Below, piece after piece: positions 15,426-24,000 of a stretch of 26,491 nucleotides of DNA (its first letter is position 1; each line of letters begins with the position of its first letter). The translations under genes were made by a program, and so were the position numbers. The notes beneath the pieces are model-generated. The model had not been told where the DNA came from, did no database searches, and saw only the letters and a list, made by a program, of their open reading frames with translations. Source of the DNA: Bacillota bacterium. Lineage in GTDB: Bacteria > Bacillota > Clostridia > Christensenellales > CAG-138. The stretch spans positions 1-26,491 of the forward strand of contig JAEYSE010000118.1 of the NCBI GenBank assembly GCA_023435025.1, read 5' to 3'.

Positions 15426-15432
15426 ATATACC

Positions 15433-15443
15433 ATGATACCAAT
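15433..15443 (+). promoter_or_regulatory. Operator O5 at the regulator promoter
   Basis: ATGATACCAAT matches the O1-O4 half-sites over GATACCA and lies 7 nt after the -10 hexamer, fitting autorepression. A weak inverted partner (TGGTGTAT) lies about 30 nt downstream. Confidence 0.5.
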
Positions 15444-15519
15444 TGTGCGCCTTATGGTGTATTTCACAGAATCATTTTCAAGGGCAGGCCGTTATTAGAG
15501 ATTATAAGGTGGTTTGTTT

Positions 15520-16551
15520 ATGCCTGAAAGCTTTTTGTATAGGCAGGTGCGGGAGCGCATTTGTAGGGATATTTTTACCGGGGTGTTCAAAGAAAATGAG
15601 AGTTTTCCGCCCGAGAGAATTATGGCGGAGCAGTTGGGCGTAAGCAGGGTGACGCTCAGAAAAGCGCTGGACAGCCTGGAGGAAGATGGAATCATCACCC
15701 GGATACAGGGCAGTGGCAACTATATTCAGTTCAATAATGCAGGTTATAAAGGTGATCTTGGGTTCGTCGCGCTGATCTCATCCACGAACCAGACCTTCTT
15801 TAACCAGTTTCTTGACGAGTTTCAAAAAACCGCCGACGAGAATAAGACAATGGTTCTTTTTCTGCAGAAACCTTACGGCTTCTCTATTGAGGAGTGTATT
15901 TTCAAGCTATACGAGAAGAATGTTCACGATGTGGTCATTTGGCCTGAGGACGTCAGCCTCGACGATGATATAATCAGGCGGCTGCGCGGGCTGGGTATGA
16001 ACATGGTTACATTTGATACCATGCTCTGCACGGAGTACGTGGATTGCGCTTATTTGGACAATGAGCATGCAATAAGAACGCTGTATTCCTATGTACAGCA
16101 GCAATACGGTCCCAAGGTGCTTTACATTGGTTGGGACAATACAGACATCTTCTCCATCCGCCAGCGCAGAAGTGCTATTCAGACAATTGCAAAGGAAAAT
16201 GCGACCTATCTGAGGATACCCTGGGAATCTCGCATGCAGATTAATGACCTGATGGAAGAGATATTCAGGAGAAACATGGATTTGATCCCGAAAGTGGATG
16301 CAATCATGTGTGAAAATGCGGAATTGAGCGTTGCCGCAATGCGGACATTGAATAGTCTCCATATTGATCTGCCTTTGGTGAGTGTGGACGATTCTGTAAA
16401 GGCCGCGCAAAATTCCGTAACAGTATATAAGCAGCGCATTGACCTGATGGCCAGATGCGTCTATGACTGCCTTTCACAGCAGAACAGGGACGGCATTTCT
16501 TGGAGATCGAAATGCTTCCCAATACAGGGAGAACTTATTGTACGCAGCTAG
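15520..16551 (+). CDS. GntR/LacI-hybrid transcriptional regulator (AraR-like)
   Basis: A 343-residue regulator. Residues 1-70 form a GntR-type winged helix (SFPPERIMAEQLGVSRVTLRKALDSLEEDGI, then IQGSGNYI in the wing). From about residue 80 the chain resembles the periplasmic-binding-protein fold of LacI sensors, with alternating GFVALIS, DVVIWPED, LYIGWDN, DAIMCENA and PLVSVDD strands. This combination occurs in AraR and in catabolic regulators that release DNA on binding a sugar. The start ATG 15520 follows AAGGTGG by 7 nt; a TTG at 15514 is in frame but overlaps that spacing. It precedes the kinase by 30 nt. The shared GTGATACCA half-sites at 1861-2000 and 15433 make it the likely repressor of the whole locus. 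Confidence 0.92.
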   Translation: MPESFLYRQVRERICRDIFTGVFKENESFPPERIMAEQLGVSRVTLRKALDSLEEDGIITRIQGSGNYIQFNNAGYKGDLGFVALISSTNQTFFNQFLDEFQKTADENKTMVLFLQKPYGFSIEECIFKLYEKNVHDVVIWPEDVSLDDDIIRRLRGLGMNMVTFDTMLCTEYVDCAYLDNEHAIRTLYSYVQQQYGPKVLYIGWDNTDIFSIRQRRSAIQTIAKENATYLRIPWESRMQINDLMEEIFRRNMDLIPKVDAIMCENAELSVAAMRTLNSLHIDLPLVSVDDSVKAAQNSVTVYKQRIDLMARCVYDCLSQQNRDGISWRSKCFPIQGELIVRS

Positions 16552-16581
16552 AGGAAGAGAAAACGACAAGGGGATGATTTC

Positions 16582-18099
16582 ATGGAAGGTTTACTGGGAA
16601 TTGACATTGGCACTTCGAGCCTGAAATCTCTCATTATGACACGTAACGGCACCATATTGGCCGTAGCTGCCAAGGAATATAGTTTTGACGTACCTGAGTC
16701 GGGCCGTGCCGAGCAGGATCCAGCCATATGGTGGAACGCGCTTGTAGAAACAGTCAAACGAGCGCTGACGGACAGTGGAATCAAGGCAGAGGATATCAAA
16801 GGCGTTGGTTTTTCCGGACAGATGCACGGAATGGTGCCGCTTGATAAAAACATGAAGGTTGTACGCAATGCGATTTTGCATTGTGACGTCAGAAGCGCAG
16901 AGCAGTGTGTCACCATGGAAAAGACGTTTCCAGATAATGAGCTGAACCGATTGTCATATAACCCGATTTTTCCGGGGATGCAGCTGGTATCGCTCATATG
17001 GATGAAGACGCACGAGCCTGAGAATTTCGCCCGCACGGTCAAAGTGGTTTGTCCCAAGGATTATATCCGGTACATGCTTACGGACGAAATTGGCACGGAA
17101 AGAACCGATGCGTCAGGAACGCTTGCATATGATGTGAAAAAGCAGGATTGGGCATATGGTGTCATCGACAGGCTGGGTCTGGATCGCGCGCTGTTCCCTG
17201 ACTGCCGTTTTGCTCCTTATGATGTTGCAGGAGAAATCTGCTCCAAGGCAGCGGCCGAAACCGGGTTGTTAAAAGGTACGCCTGTGGTGTACGGCGGCGG
17301 GGACCAGTCGATGCAGTCCATTGGCAACGGGCTTTATGAAAGCGGCAACATGACTGCAACCATAGGAACCAGTGGACAAGTTATGCGTATATCTGATAAC
17401 CCCATATATAACGCCGCGCTGAACACGCATACATTCTGCCATGTGCTTCCGGGCATCAGCTTCAGCATGGCTGCGGTGCTCAATGCGGGAATAACGCTCA
17501 ACTGGTTTAAAAGGAATTTCGCCCCGGATCTAAGCTATGCGCAAATGAGCGCAATGGCCCAGACGGTTCGGCCCGGAAGCGAGGGGCTGTTCTTTTTCCC
17601 TGCAATGATGGGGGAGCGGACGCCATATTTGGACGCATCGGCGCGGGGTATCTTTCTTGGGGCGTCGTTTATGCACACTAAGGCGCACTTTATTCGGGCG
17701 ATCATGGAGGGCGTCTCTTTCGAGATGAAAACGGGAATCGATATTCTGAACGATCTCTATGGCGAACCGGCTTATATCGTCGTTGCGGGCGGTGCGGTGA
17801 AAAGTGCTGCTTGGCTACAAATGCAGGCCGATATCTACGCAAAAACCTTGTGTATCAAACAGTCTGAAGAACAGGCGTGCGTCGGAGCTGCGATTATGGC
17901 AGGGATTGGATGCGCTGTGTACATGGACGTCGCCGACGGCTGCAAAACAGCGGTAGCAGGCGCGGTTCGATATGTGGAGCCGATCAGAGAAAATGTGGAG
18001 CGGTATTCGGAATACTATGACAGGGTGTTCAAACACATCTACGACAATAACGCCGACGCCTTCAGATCATTGACGGGCCTTCGCTTTGGAAAGGGATGA
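16582..18099 (+). CDS. FGGY-family carbohydrate kinase (xylulokinase-like)
   Basis: A 505-residue sugar kinase. The N-terminal phosphate loop is GIDIGTSSLKS, the xylulokinase-type segment GQMHGM lies near residues 79-84, the catalytic base is Asp241 in GGGDQSMQSIG, and the C-terminal FGGY signature region is FFFPAMMGERTPYLD with EGVSFEM and VVAGGAVKSAAW. Length equals that of XylB. Xylulokinases phosphorylate the terminal hydroxyl of D-xylulose, but FGGY members act on many ketoses and polyols, and no xylose isomerase gene is in the window. The start ATG follows AGGGGATG. Its stop overlaps the first possible ATG of GRE 3, so kinase and GRE 3 are translationally linked, hinting that GRE 3 acts on or near the phosphorylated product. 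Confidence 0.9.
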   Translation: MEGLLGIDIGTSSLKSLIMTRNGTILAVAAKEYSFDVPESGRAEQDPAIWWNALVETVKRALTDSGIKAEDIKGVGFSGQMHGMVPLDKNMKVVRNAILHCDVRSAEQCVTMEKTFPDNELNRLSYNPIFPGMQLVSLIWMKTHEPENFARTVKVVCPKDYIRYMLTDEIGTERTDASGTLAYDVKKQDWAYGVIDRLGLDRALFPDCRFAPYDVAGEICSKAAAETGLLKGTPVVYGGGDQSMQSIGNGLYESGNMTATIGTSGQVMRISDNPIYNAALNTHTFCHVLPGISFSMAAVLNAGITLNWFKRNFAPDLSYAQMSAMAQTVRPGSEGLFFFPAMMGERTPYLDASARGIFLGASFMHTKAHFIRAIMEGVSFEMKTGIDILNDLYGEPAYIVVAGGAVKSAAWLQMQADIYAKTLCIKQSEEQACVGAAIMAGIGCAVYMDVADGCKTAVAGAVRYVEPIRENVERYSEYYDRVFKHIYDNNADAFRSLTGLRFGKG

Positions 18100-18107
18100 G
18101 GAATACA

Positions 18108-20519
18108 ATGGATAATAACATGATTCCGGTTGACATTCAGGATGTCTTGCAGGAGGGTTCGCCCGGGTATGCCAGGTGCCAGCGGTTGAAGATGAGAGCT
18201 GTCAACGCAGTTCCGCATGTGTGTGCGGAGCGCGGACGGATTATTACAAGGGTCTACCGTGAAACGGAAAATGAGGACATGTACTCCAGACGCGCCAAGG
18301 CGATAGATGCGATATTAAAGGAGATGACACTGTTCATTCTCCCGGATGAGCTGATCGTGGGGCACATTAGCAGCATGCAGCGTTCGGCGCCTTTGTTCCC
18401 TGAGTTTGCGACACATTGGCTGGAGGAGGAAATAGACACATTTGCTACCCGAAGCGAGGACAAGATGGTGGTCCTCCCGGATGTGAAGCGGGTCATATTG
18501 GAAGAGATATGCCCATACTGGAAGAATAAAACGTTTTATGATAGGGCTCGCTCGCTGAAAAACCAACAAATTCAGGACTATCTTGAAACATCTGCCATGT
18601 TCAATAATTTTGACGAATGCGGATTGGGCCACGTGCTGATCGATTATGAGAAGCTGCTCGCAATAGGAATCAATGGAATAAAAAAGCAGATCAAAGCGGA
18701 GCAGGAAACGCTGACGGTTTGGAACAAGGAAAATCTACAAAAGGATAGATTTTATCGTTCGGCATACAGCATGTGCGATTCGGTGATCGCGTTCGCCCGC
18801 AGATATTCTGATTTGGCCAGGGAGTTGGCAGACCGGGAAACGGACTCCACAAGGCATGCTGAGCTTCTGCAGATCAGTAGGGTTTGCAAGAGAGTACCGG
18901 AGTTTCCTGCGGAGAGCTTTCGTGAGGCGCTTCAATCGTTCTGGTTTTTGCAGATCATACTGCAGATCTATGACAATGGTGTATCCGTAACACCCGGGCG
19001 GTTCGACCAGTATATGTACAAGTATTATTCTGCCGATATTGCAAAGGGTGCACTGACCAAGGCAGAAGCGCAGGAACTGCTCGAGGCGATGTGGGTCAAG
19101 TTTATAGAACCCGTAAAGCTCTATAAGAAAGACGGCGTAAAAACAAATGCGGGTTTTCCCATGGGACAGAATCTGACAATAGCAGGTGTTACGCCTGAAG
19201 GCGTGGATGCAACAAACGACCTGTCCTACAGGTGTCTTGAGGCGCATTCGCATATGCTGCTCATGCAGCCGAACTTTTCCGTGAGGCTCAACAACAGGAC
19301 GCCGCAGGCGTTTATAAAACGCGTATGTGAGGTGATCCGAAAGGGCAGCGGAATGCCGCAGTTGATAAATGATGAGGTTTATGTTCCAGCGATGCTGGGT
19401 ATGGGCATTCCGCTTGCCGAAGCAAGGGACTATGCGCCCGTCGGCTGCGTTGAAATTACGCCCCTGAACTTCTTTGGCCGCGTAAGCGCAGGATATATCA
19501 ATTTTGCCAAGATAATGGAATTTGCACTCAACGATGGAAAGTGCAGGCTTACGGGAAGACAGGTGGGACCTCTCACTGGAGAACCGAGGCAATTCACTAC
19601 TATTGATGAAGTAAAGCAAGCCTACAGACAGCAGATGTTTGCTTGCTTGGACGTCAGCGCCAAACTCAATAACATGCTGGATATGGTCAACGAGGAGATC
19701 ATGCCGGCACCCCTGATCTCGTTATTTGTAGGGGACTGCATTGAAAGGGGCGCAGATGTGACGGCTGGTGGACAGCGTTATACTTGGACAACGCCTTATG
19801 GTGTTGGGCTTGCAAACGTTGCGGATTCCTTTATTACCATACAAAAGGGCATATTTGAGCAAGGCCTTTTCACGATGGATAAATTAATCGATATGCTTAA
19901 TTCCAATTTTGAAGGCGATGAGCCGCTGCGTCAGTATATCATTAATAAGCTACCCAAATATGGAAACGACGATCCTCAAGCCGACGCATATGCAAAATTC
20001 GTCGCGGATACCTTCTTTGACGCCACAGAAGGGCGCGAATGTTACTGGGGCGGAAAATTTGCGCCGGCCATGGTACCTGTTACAGCATATATGCCCTGTG
20101 GCCGCGGGGCAGGCGCGCTGCCCGACGGCAGAAAAAGCATGGAGCCACTTGCAGACGGCGTTTCGCCAAACTATGGTGCAGACCGGCATGGCCCCACAGC
20201 CGTATTGAAATCTGTCAATGTCATCGACCATACCAGGTGTATTGGTGGTGAAATATTCAACCGAAAATTCACGCCTGCATCCGTGAGCACCGAAGCCGGC
20301 ATGAAGAAGTGGTTAGCGTTGATACGTGCGCATATCGCTATGGGGAACGCACATATTCAGTTCAATATTGTTGATGAGAAAACCCTTATTGAAGCACAGC
20401 AGAACCCTGAAAAACATCGCGGTCTGGTAGTACGCGTTGCAGGCTACAGTGCATTCTTTACGGAGTTGAGCCCCGATGTGCAAAAGACTATTATTGAAAG
20501 GACGAAGCAAGAACTTTAA
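18108..20519 (+). CDS. Glycyl radical enzyme 3 (PFL-like dehydratase/lyase family)
   Basis: An 803-residue GRE. Active-site Cys447 lies in APVGCVEITP with Glu449 as C-x-E partner, and the glycyl radical site is Gly779 in VRVAGYSAFF. The N-terminal part has APLFPEFATHW and the GHVLIDYEKLLAIGINGIKKQI segment in common with GRE 1, placing both in the dehydratase/YbiW-like group; the residue after C-x-E is Ile rather than Pro, so the active sites are not identical. The start ATG 18108 is preferred for GAGG 6 nt upstream; ATG 18096, overlapping the kinase stop as ATGA, is also in frame and adds 4 residues. No activase adjoins it. The coding region ends 2 nt before a recombinase fragment, so the original operon may have been cut here. 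Confidence 0.92.
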   Translation: MDNNMIPVDIQDVLQEGSPGYARCQRLKMRAVNAVPHVCAERGRIITRVYRETENEDMYSRRAKAIDAILKEMTLFILPDELIVGHISSMQRSAPLFPEFATHWLEEEIDTFATRSEDKMVVLPDVKRVILEEICPYWKNKTFYDRARSLKNQQIQDYLETSAMFNNFDECGLGHVLIDYEKLLAIGINGIKKQIKAEQETLTVWNKENLQKDRFYRSAYSMCDSVIAFARRYSDLARELADRETDSTRHAELLQISRVCKRVPEFPAESFREALQSFWFLQIILQIYDNGVSVTPGRFDQYMYKYYSADIAKGALTKAEAQELLEAMWVKFIEPVKLYKKDGVKTNAGFPMGQNLTIAGVTPEGVDATNDLSYRCLEAHSHMLLMQPNFSVRLNNRTPQAFIKRVCEVIRKGSGMPQLINDEVYVPAMLGMGIPLAEARDYAPVGCVEITPLNFFGRVSAGYINFAKIMEFALNDGKCRLTGRQVGPLTGEPRQFTTIDEVKQAYRQQMFACLDVSAKLNNMLDMVNEEIMPAPLISLFVGDCIERGADVTAGGQRYTWTTPYGVGLANVADSFITIQKGIFEQGLFTMDKLIDMLNSNFEGDEPLRQYIINKLPKYGNDDPQADAYAKFVADTFFDATEGRECYWGGKFAPAMVPVTAYMPCGRGAGALPDGRKSMEPLADGVSPNYGADRHGPTAVLKSVNVIDHTRCIGGEIFNRKFTPASVSTEAGMKKWLALIRAHIAMGNAHIQFNIVDEKTLIEAQQNPEKHRGLVVRVAGYSAFFTELSPDVQKTIIERTKQEL

Positions 20520-20521
20520 TT

Positions 20522-20703
20522 GAAGCCACGGCAATTGCTGCTGGGTTGAATCCTAACGTAATCTTCACTCATATACTTCGACATACGGCTGCTACGCTTA
20601 TGTATATTATGGACGAGTTGACATTCGATCATTGCAGCAAATTCTTGGCCACGAAAGCGTAGCCACAACAGAAATCTATACCCATGTAGAAGGAGCTCAA
20701 TAA
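20522..20703 (+). pseudogene. Tyrosine recombinase (phage integrase) C-terminal fragment, frameshifted
   Basis: Frame one reads AAGLNPNVIFTHILRHTAAT with the H-x-x-R catalytic pair. After a one-base loss near 20607 the next frame reads YGRVDIRSLQQILGHESVA and then TTEIYTHVEGAQ, with LGH and the nucleophile Tyr, before TAA 20701-20703. This is the end of a XerC/integrase-type catalytic domain. The N-terminal domains are absent: the fragment starts directly after the GRE 3 stop codon. It is inactive as it stands and marks an old recombination junction. Confidence 0.85.
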
Positions 20704-20823
20704 CAAGCCGTAGTCAATGTGAATTAAAGTTTGGATCTAGCTCTAGCTAAGCCCGGATAACCGATTGAATTATATATAATCCGCAATTGTAACTGCTTAA
20801 TAAGTTTATCGGTAGGTCTCAGG

Positions 20824-20912
20824 TAAACATAATACGAAGTTTGGATAGCAGCTTGCGATAAACATAATGCGAAGTTCACTTCGGCAGCCTGGCTAAACAT
20901 AATGTGAAGTTC
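20824..20912 (+). repeat. Dispersed repeat cluster 3 (3 units)
   Basis: Units lie at 20824-20842 (TAAACATAATACGAAGTTT), 20859-20877 (TAAACATAATGCGAAGTTC) and 20894-20912 (TAAACATAATGTGAAGTTC), with a 35-nt period. The bases between units are less conserved than in other clusters. The cluster follows the tyrosine recombinase fragment and lies beyond the 3' end of the S-layer-homology gene. Confidence 0.85.
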
Positions 20913-21024
20913 AGCTGTTCCTAAGCAAACTGCAACAAAAATGGCTGATATCACTCCGATGTTCAACCAGCCGACAAGCGCCTTGTTGCCGGGAGTAGAA
21001 GCGCCAGTTATCGCCGCCCTTTAC

Positions 21025-24000
21025 CTAGCCGGTCTGTAAAACGCCTGTGCTGTAGAAATAATACTTCAAGCCGTCGATGGTCTGCCAACCGATGAGGGGC
21101 TTGCCGTCTTTGTAGTACATATACTGGCCGTCATCGTTCTTTGCCCAGCCCTGGGCGGTGGCTGGGTCGATGGTCAGCTTGACGTAGCGGTGGAGCATGG
21201 CTGCAACCTCTGCGCGGGTGGCAGTCGCCCTAGGATTGAACCTGTTCCCACTGGTGCCTACCATGATGCCCGCCTGCTGTATGGCCTTGACCGCATCGCT
21301 GTAAAGGCTACCGATATCGGAGGCGTCCGCGAAGGTAACGGCCTCGCGGGTAACGGGTAGGGTATTGCCGGTGGCCTTGGCGTAGTTTCGCAGGACCAAC
21401 GCGATTTCCTCGCGGGTGACCGCTCTTTCGGGAGCGAATTTGCCGTTCCCGATTCCGCTGACGATGCCTTTTTTGTACGCCCACTCCACATAGGGCTGGT
21501 AATACTTGCCCTCTGCCACGTCGCTGAAGCTGCTGGTCTTGCAGGCGCTCACGTCCGCGCCGGCCAGCCTGCCCAGCACCGTGACCAGCATCCCGCGGCC
21601 CATGGCCATATCGGGCGAGAACTTGGTATCGGCGGTCCCGCTGAACAGTCCGCGCCCCACCACGTAGTCGATGCTTTCCTTAGCCCAGTGGGAGGCGATG
21701 TCGGCGTACTTCTCAGCGGGGGCTATGTAGCCCACGCCATAGAGGGAGAGATGTCCGGTGCTCAGGATAAGGCTTTCGCTGTTCGCGTCGTATACGGAGC
21801 CGGAGGCGCGCATTGCCTTGCCGCTTGCGTCCACATAAACTCCGAACAGCCAGCCCACGGCTTCGTTTTTATTTAACTTATACGGAACAGAGAGGATGAC
21901 ACTGCCCTTGCCCAGAGAGGTGATACTTATCGTCTTTCCATTCTTGACATAGCTGACGGTCACATCATACGCCGGCCTTGCGCCGATGAGCTTCTTGGCC
22001 TCCCCGGAGAGGTCCATCACCGTTCTGATGGTGATGGTTACGTCGCCCGCGCTCTGCTTCCGGATTTCCCTGAGGGCCTCCAGATCGAAATCCAGGGATA
22101 CGATAGCGCCATTTATTTCAAACTGCTTAACACCCGCGTTCACCAGGCTGTTCAGCACGGCCCTGGGCAGAACGATCACTAGGGATTTTGTCGTATCCGG
22201 AAGGTCGACATTGAGCGAGACACCGATGCCGTTTGTTGTTTTGCCCTGTTTTTTTGCGTCCGCCTGGGCCTTTGCGATGGCGTCCGTGACGGAATTTTGC
22301 GAAACGGTCACGGCTGGGGTTGCGCTGAAGCTGGCGACAACCGGCTGATCCGGTTCCTTATCCGTCTGGATGATATCGTCGGTGGTATCGTCCCTCGAAT
22401 CGCTGCCGCCAGAACCGCCCCCGTCATAACGCCAGTTTGCGGTAACCGTCAGATTGGATGTTACATTGGTAAAGGCTTTATCCCAGCCGGTGAAGGTATA
22501 GCTGCTGCGCGAAACAGTAGGGGCTGTGGCGGAACCGCCATGTACGACGGTCTGTATCAGCTGACCGCCACCTGTACGGGTGCCGCCGTTTAGATCAAAG
22601 GTCACGGTATAGGTTGTAACCGGAGCTGCTTCGGAAACATTTACGGTACAAGTAGCGGAAAAATTGCCATCCTCTGTGATGACGGTGATAATCGCCGTAC
22701 CAACGGAATTTGCCGCTATTGCGCCGTTGTTGTCCACCATAGCCACACTGGAGTCGCTGCTGCTCCAACTAACCCTTTTATTAGATGCGTTTGCAGGTTC
22801 AACTGTGGCAATGATGGTGCTATTGACGCCTGCCGTGAGGTTTAATGTACTCTTGTTTAACGAAACTCCGCTGACGGGTATGCTCGACGTTGAATTTACA
22901 GTAAAGCTTATATTAATGCTTTTATTGATGCCGTTTTCACCTGTTACGGTGACGGTGGCCGTATATATACCAGCGGCGAGGTTATTCATCGGCGTCACCG
23001 AAAAGTAGTCGCTGCCACTTACGGCTATGCTGTCAATAGTAGTTTTGAAGAGGATAAAGTCGCCGTAATTGCTGCCGCCTAGCGCTACTGTTAAATCACC
23101 TGTCGGCTGATTGCCGGTGTTGATCACCTGAACTGCTAGTGGGGGTAGTTCTTCATAGCCCTCTACTGCGTCAGGAAATGCGTAATCTATCGAACCTAGC
23201 GATATTTGGTAAATCGGCGGGGCAGGAATCTCCGTTACCGTTACGGTCGCCGTACCGGATATGCCAGTATCCACCGTCGAGGTTGCCTTCACGATCAGGC
23301 TTGCTGCCGTTTCATCAGCACTTACAGTTAACAGGCCGCTTGCATCTATATTGGTAATAGTGCTGTTGTTGCCAATAATCTCCCAAGTCACCGTTTGCAA
23401 GGGGTGATTCTTTCCCGTTACAATGGCGGTAAACACCTGAGTTGTCCCCTTTTGTACCTCAACGGTGGTTGGCGAAACAGATACGCTGTCCACGGTAGGT
23501 AATGAATCGCTTACTGTCAGGATAAAACTGTCGGAAACAATGCCATCTATCGTGGCAGTCATCGTGTAACTTCCCTCCGGCGTATCAGCACTGGTATTGA
23601 CTGTGAGTGTACTGCTTCCTGACGCGATAGTAATATCTCCAGTCGTTACACCGTCAGGTGCGCCGTCAAGGGTAACGGAATAGGTTCCGTCTGCAATGCT
23701 TACTACAGTGATGGGGAAGGCAACATTCCCTACCGTACCGCACACGAGTGTGCCGCTCTGTGCACCCACCGTAACACTCTTAGGGGGGATAGCGGTGGTA
23801 AAGACAAGGCTTACGCTGTCCACGTTTTGACCGTATGCGTCCTGAAATCCGGAGAGGGTAACGGTATACTCTGTGCTATAGGAGAGGCCGGAGTATGAAA
23901 CAGTGTAAATGCCGCTGTTGGTCCATATACCGCGGGTCAGCACAATGGTGTCCAAATCGTCTGCCCTTAATGTAACGCTCCCCGACCAAGCATTCATCAC

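Noticed and set aside
6073..20519. Calling the three GREs pyruvate formate-lyases
   Set aside because: Pyruvate formate-lyase needs adjacent active-site cysteines; all three proteins have a single Cys with Glu two residues on, as in dehydratase and lyase types.
20916..21012. Minus-strand fragment reading TPGNKALVGWLNIGVISAIF, possibly a truncated membrane protein cut by repeat cluster 3
   Set aside because: About 30 residues only, no start and no certain family; suggestive but not enough to annotate.
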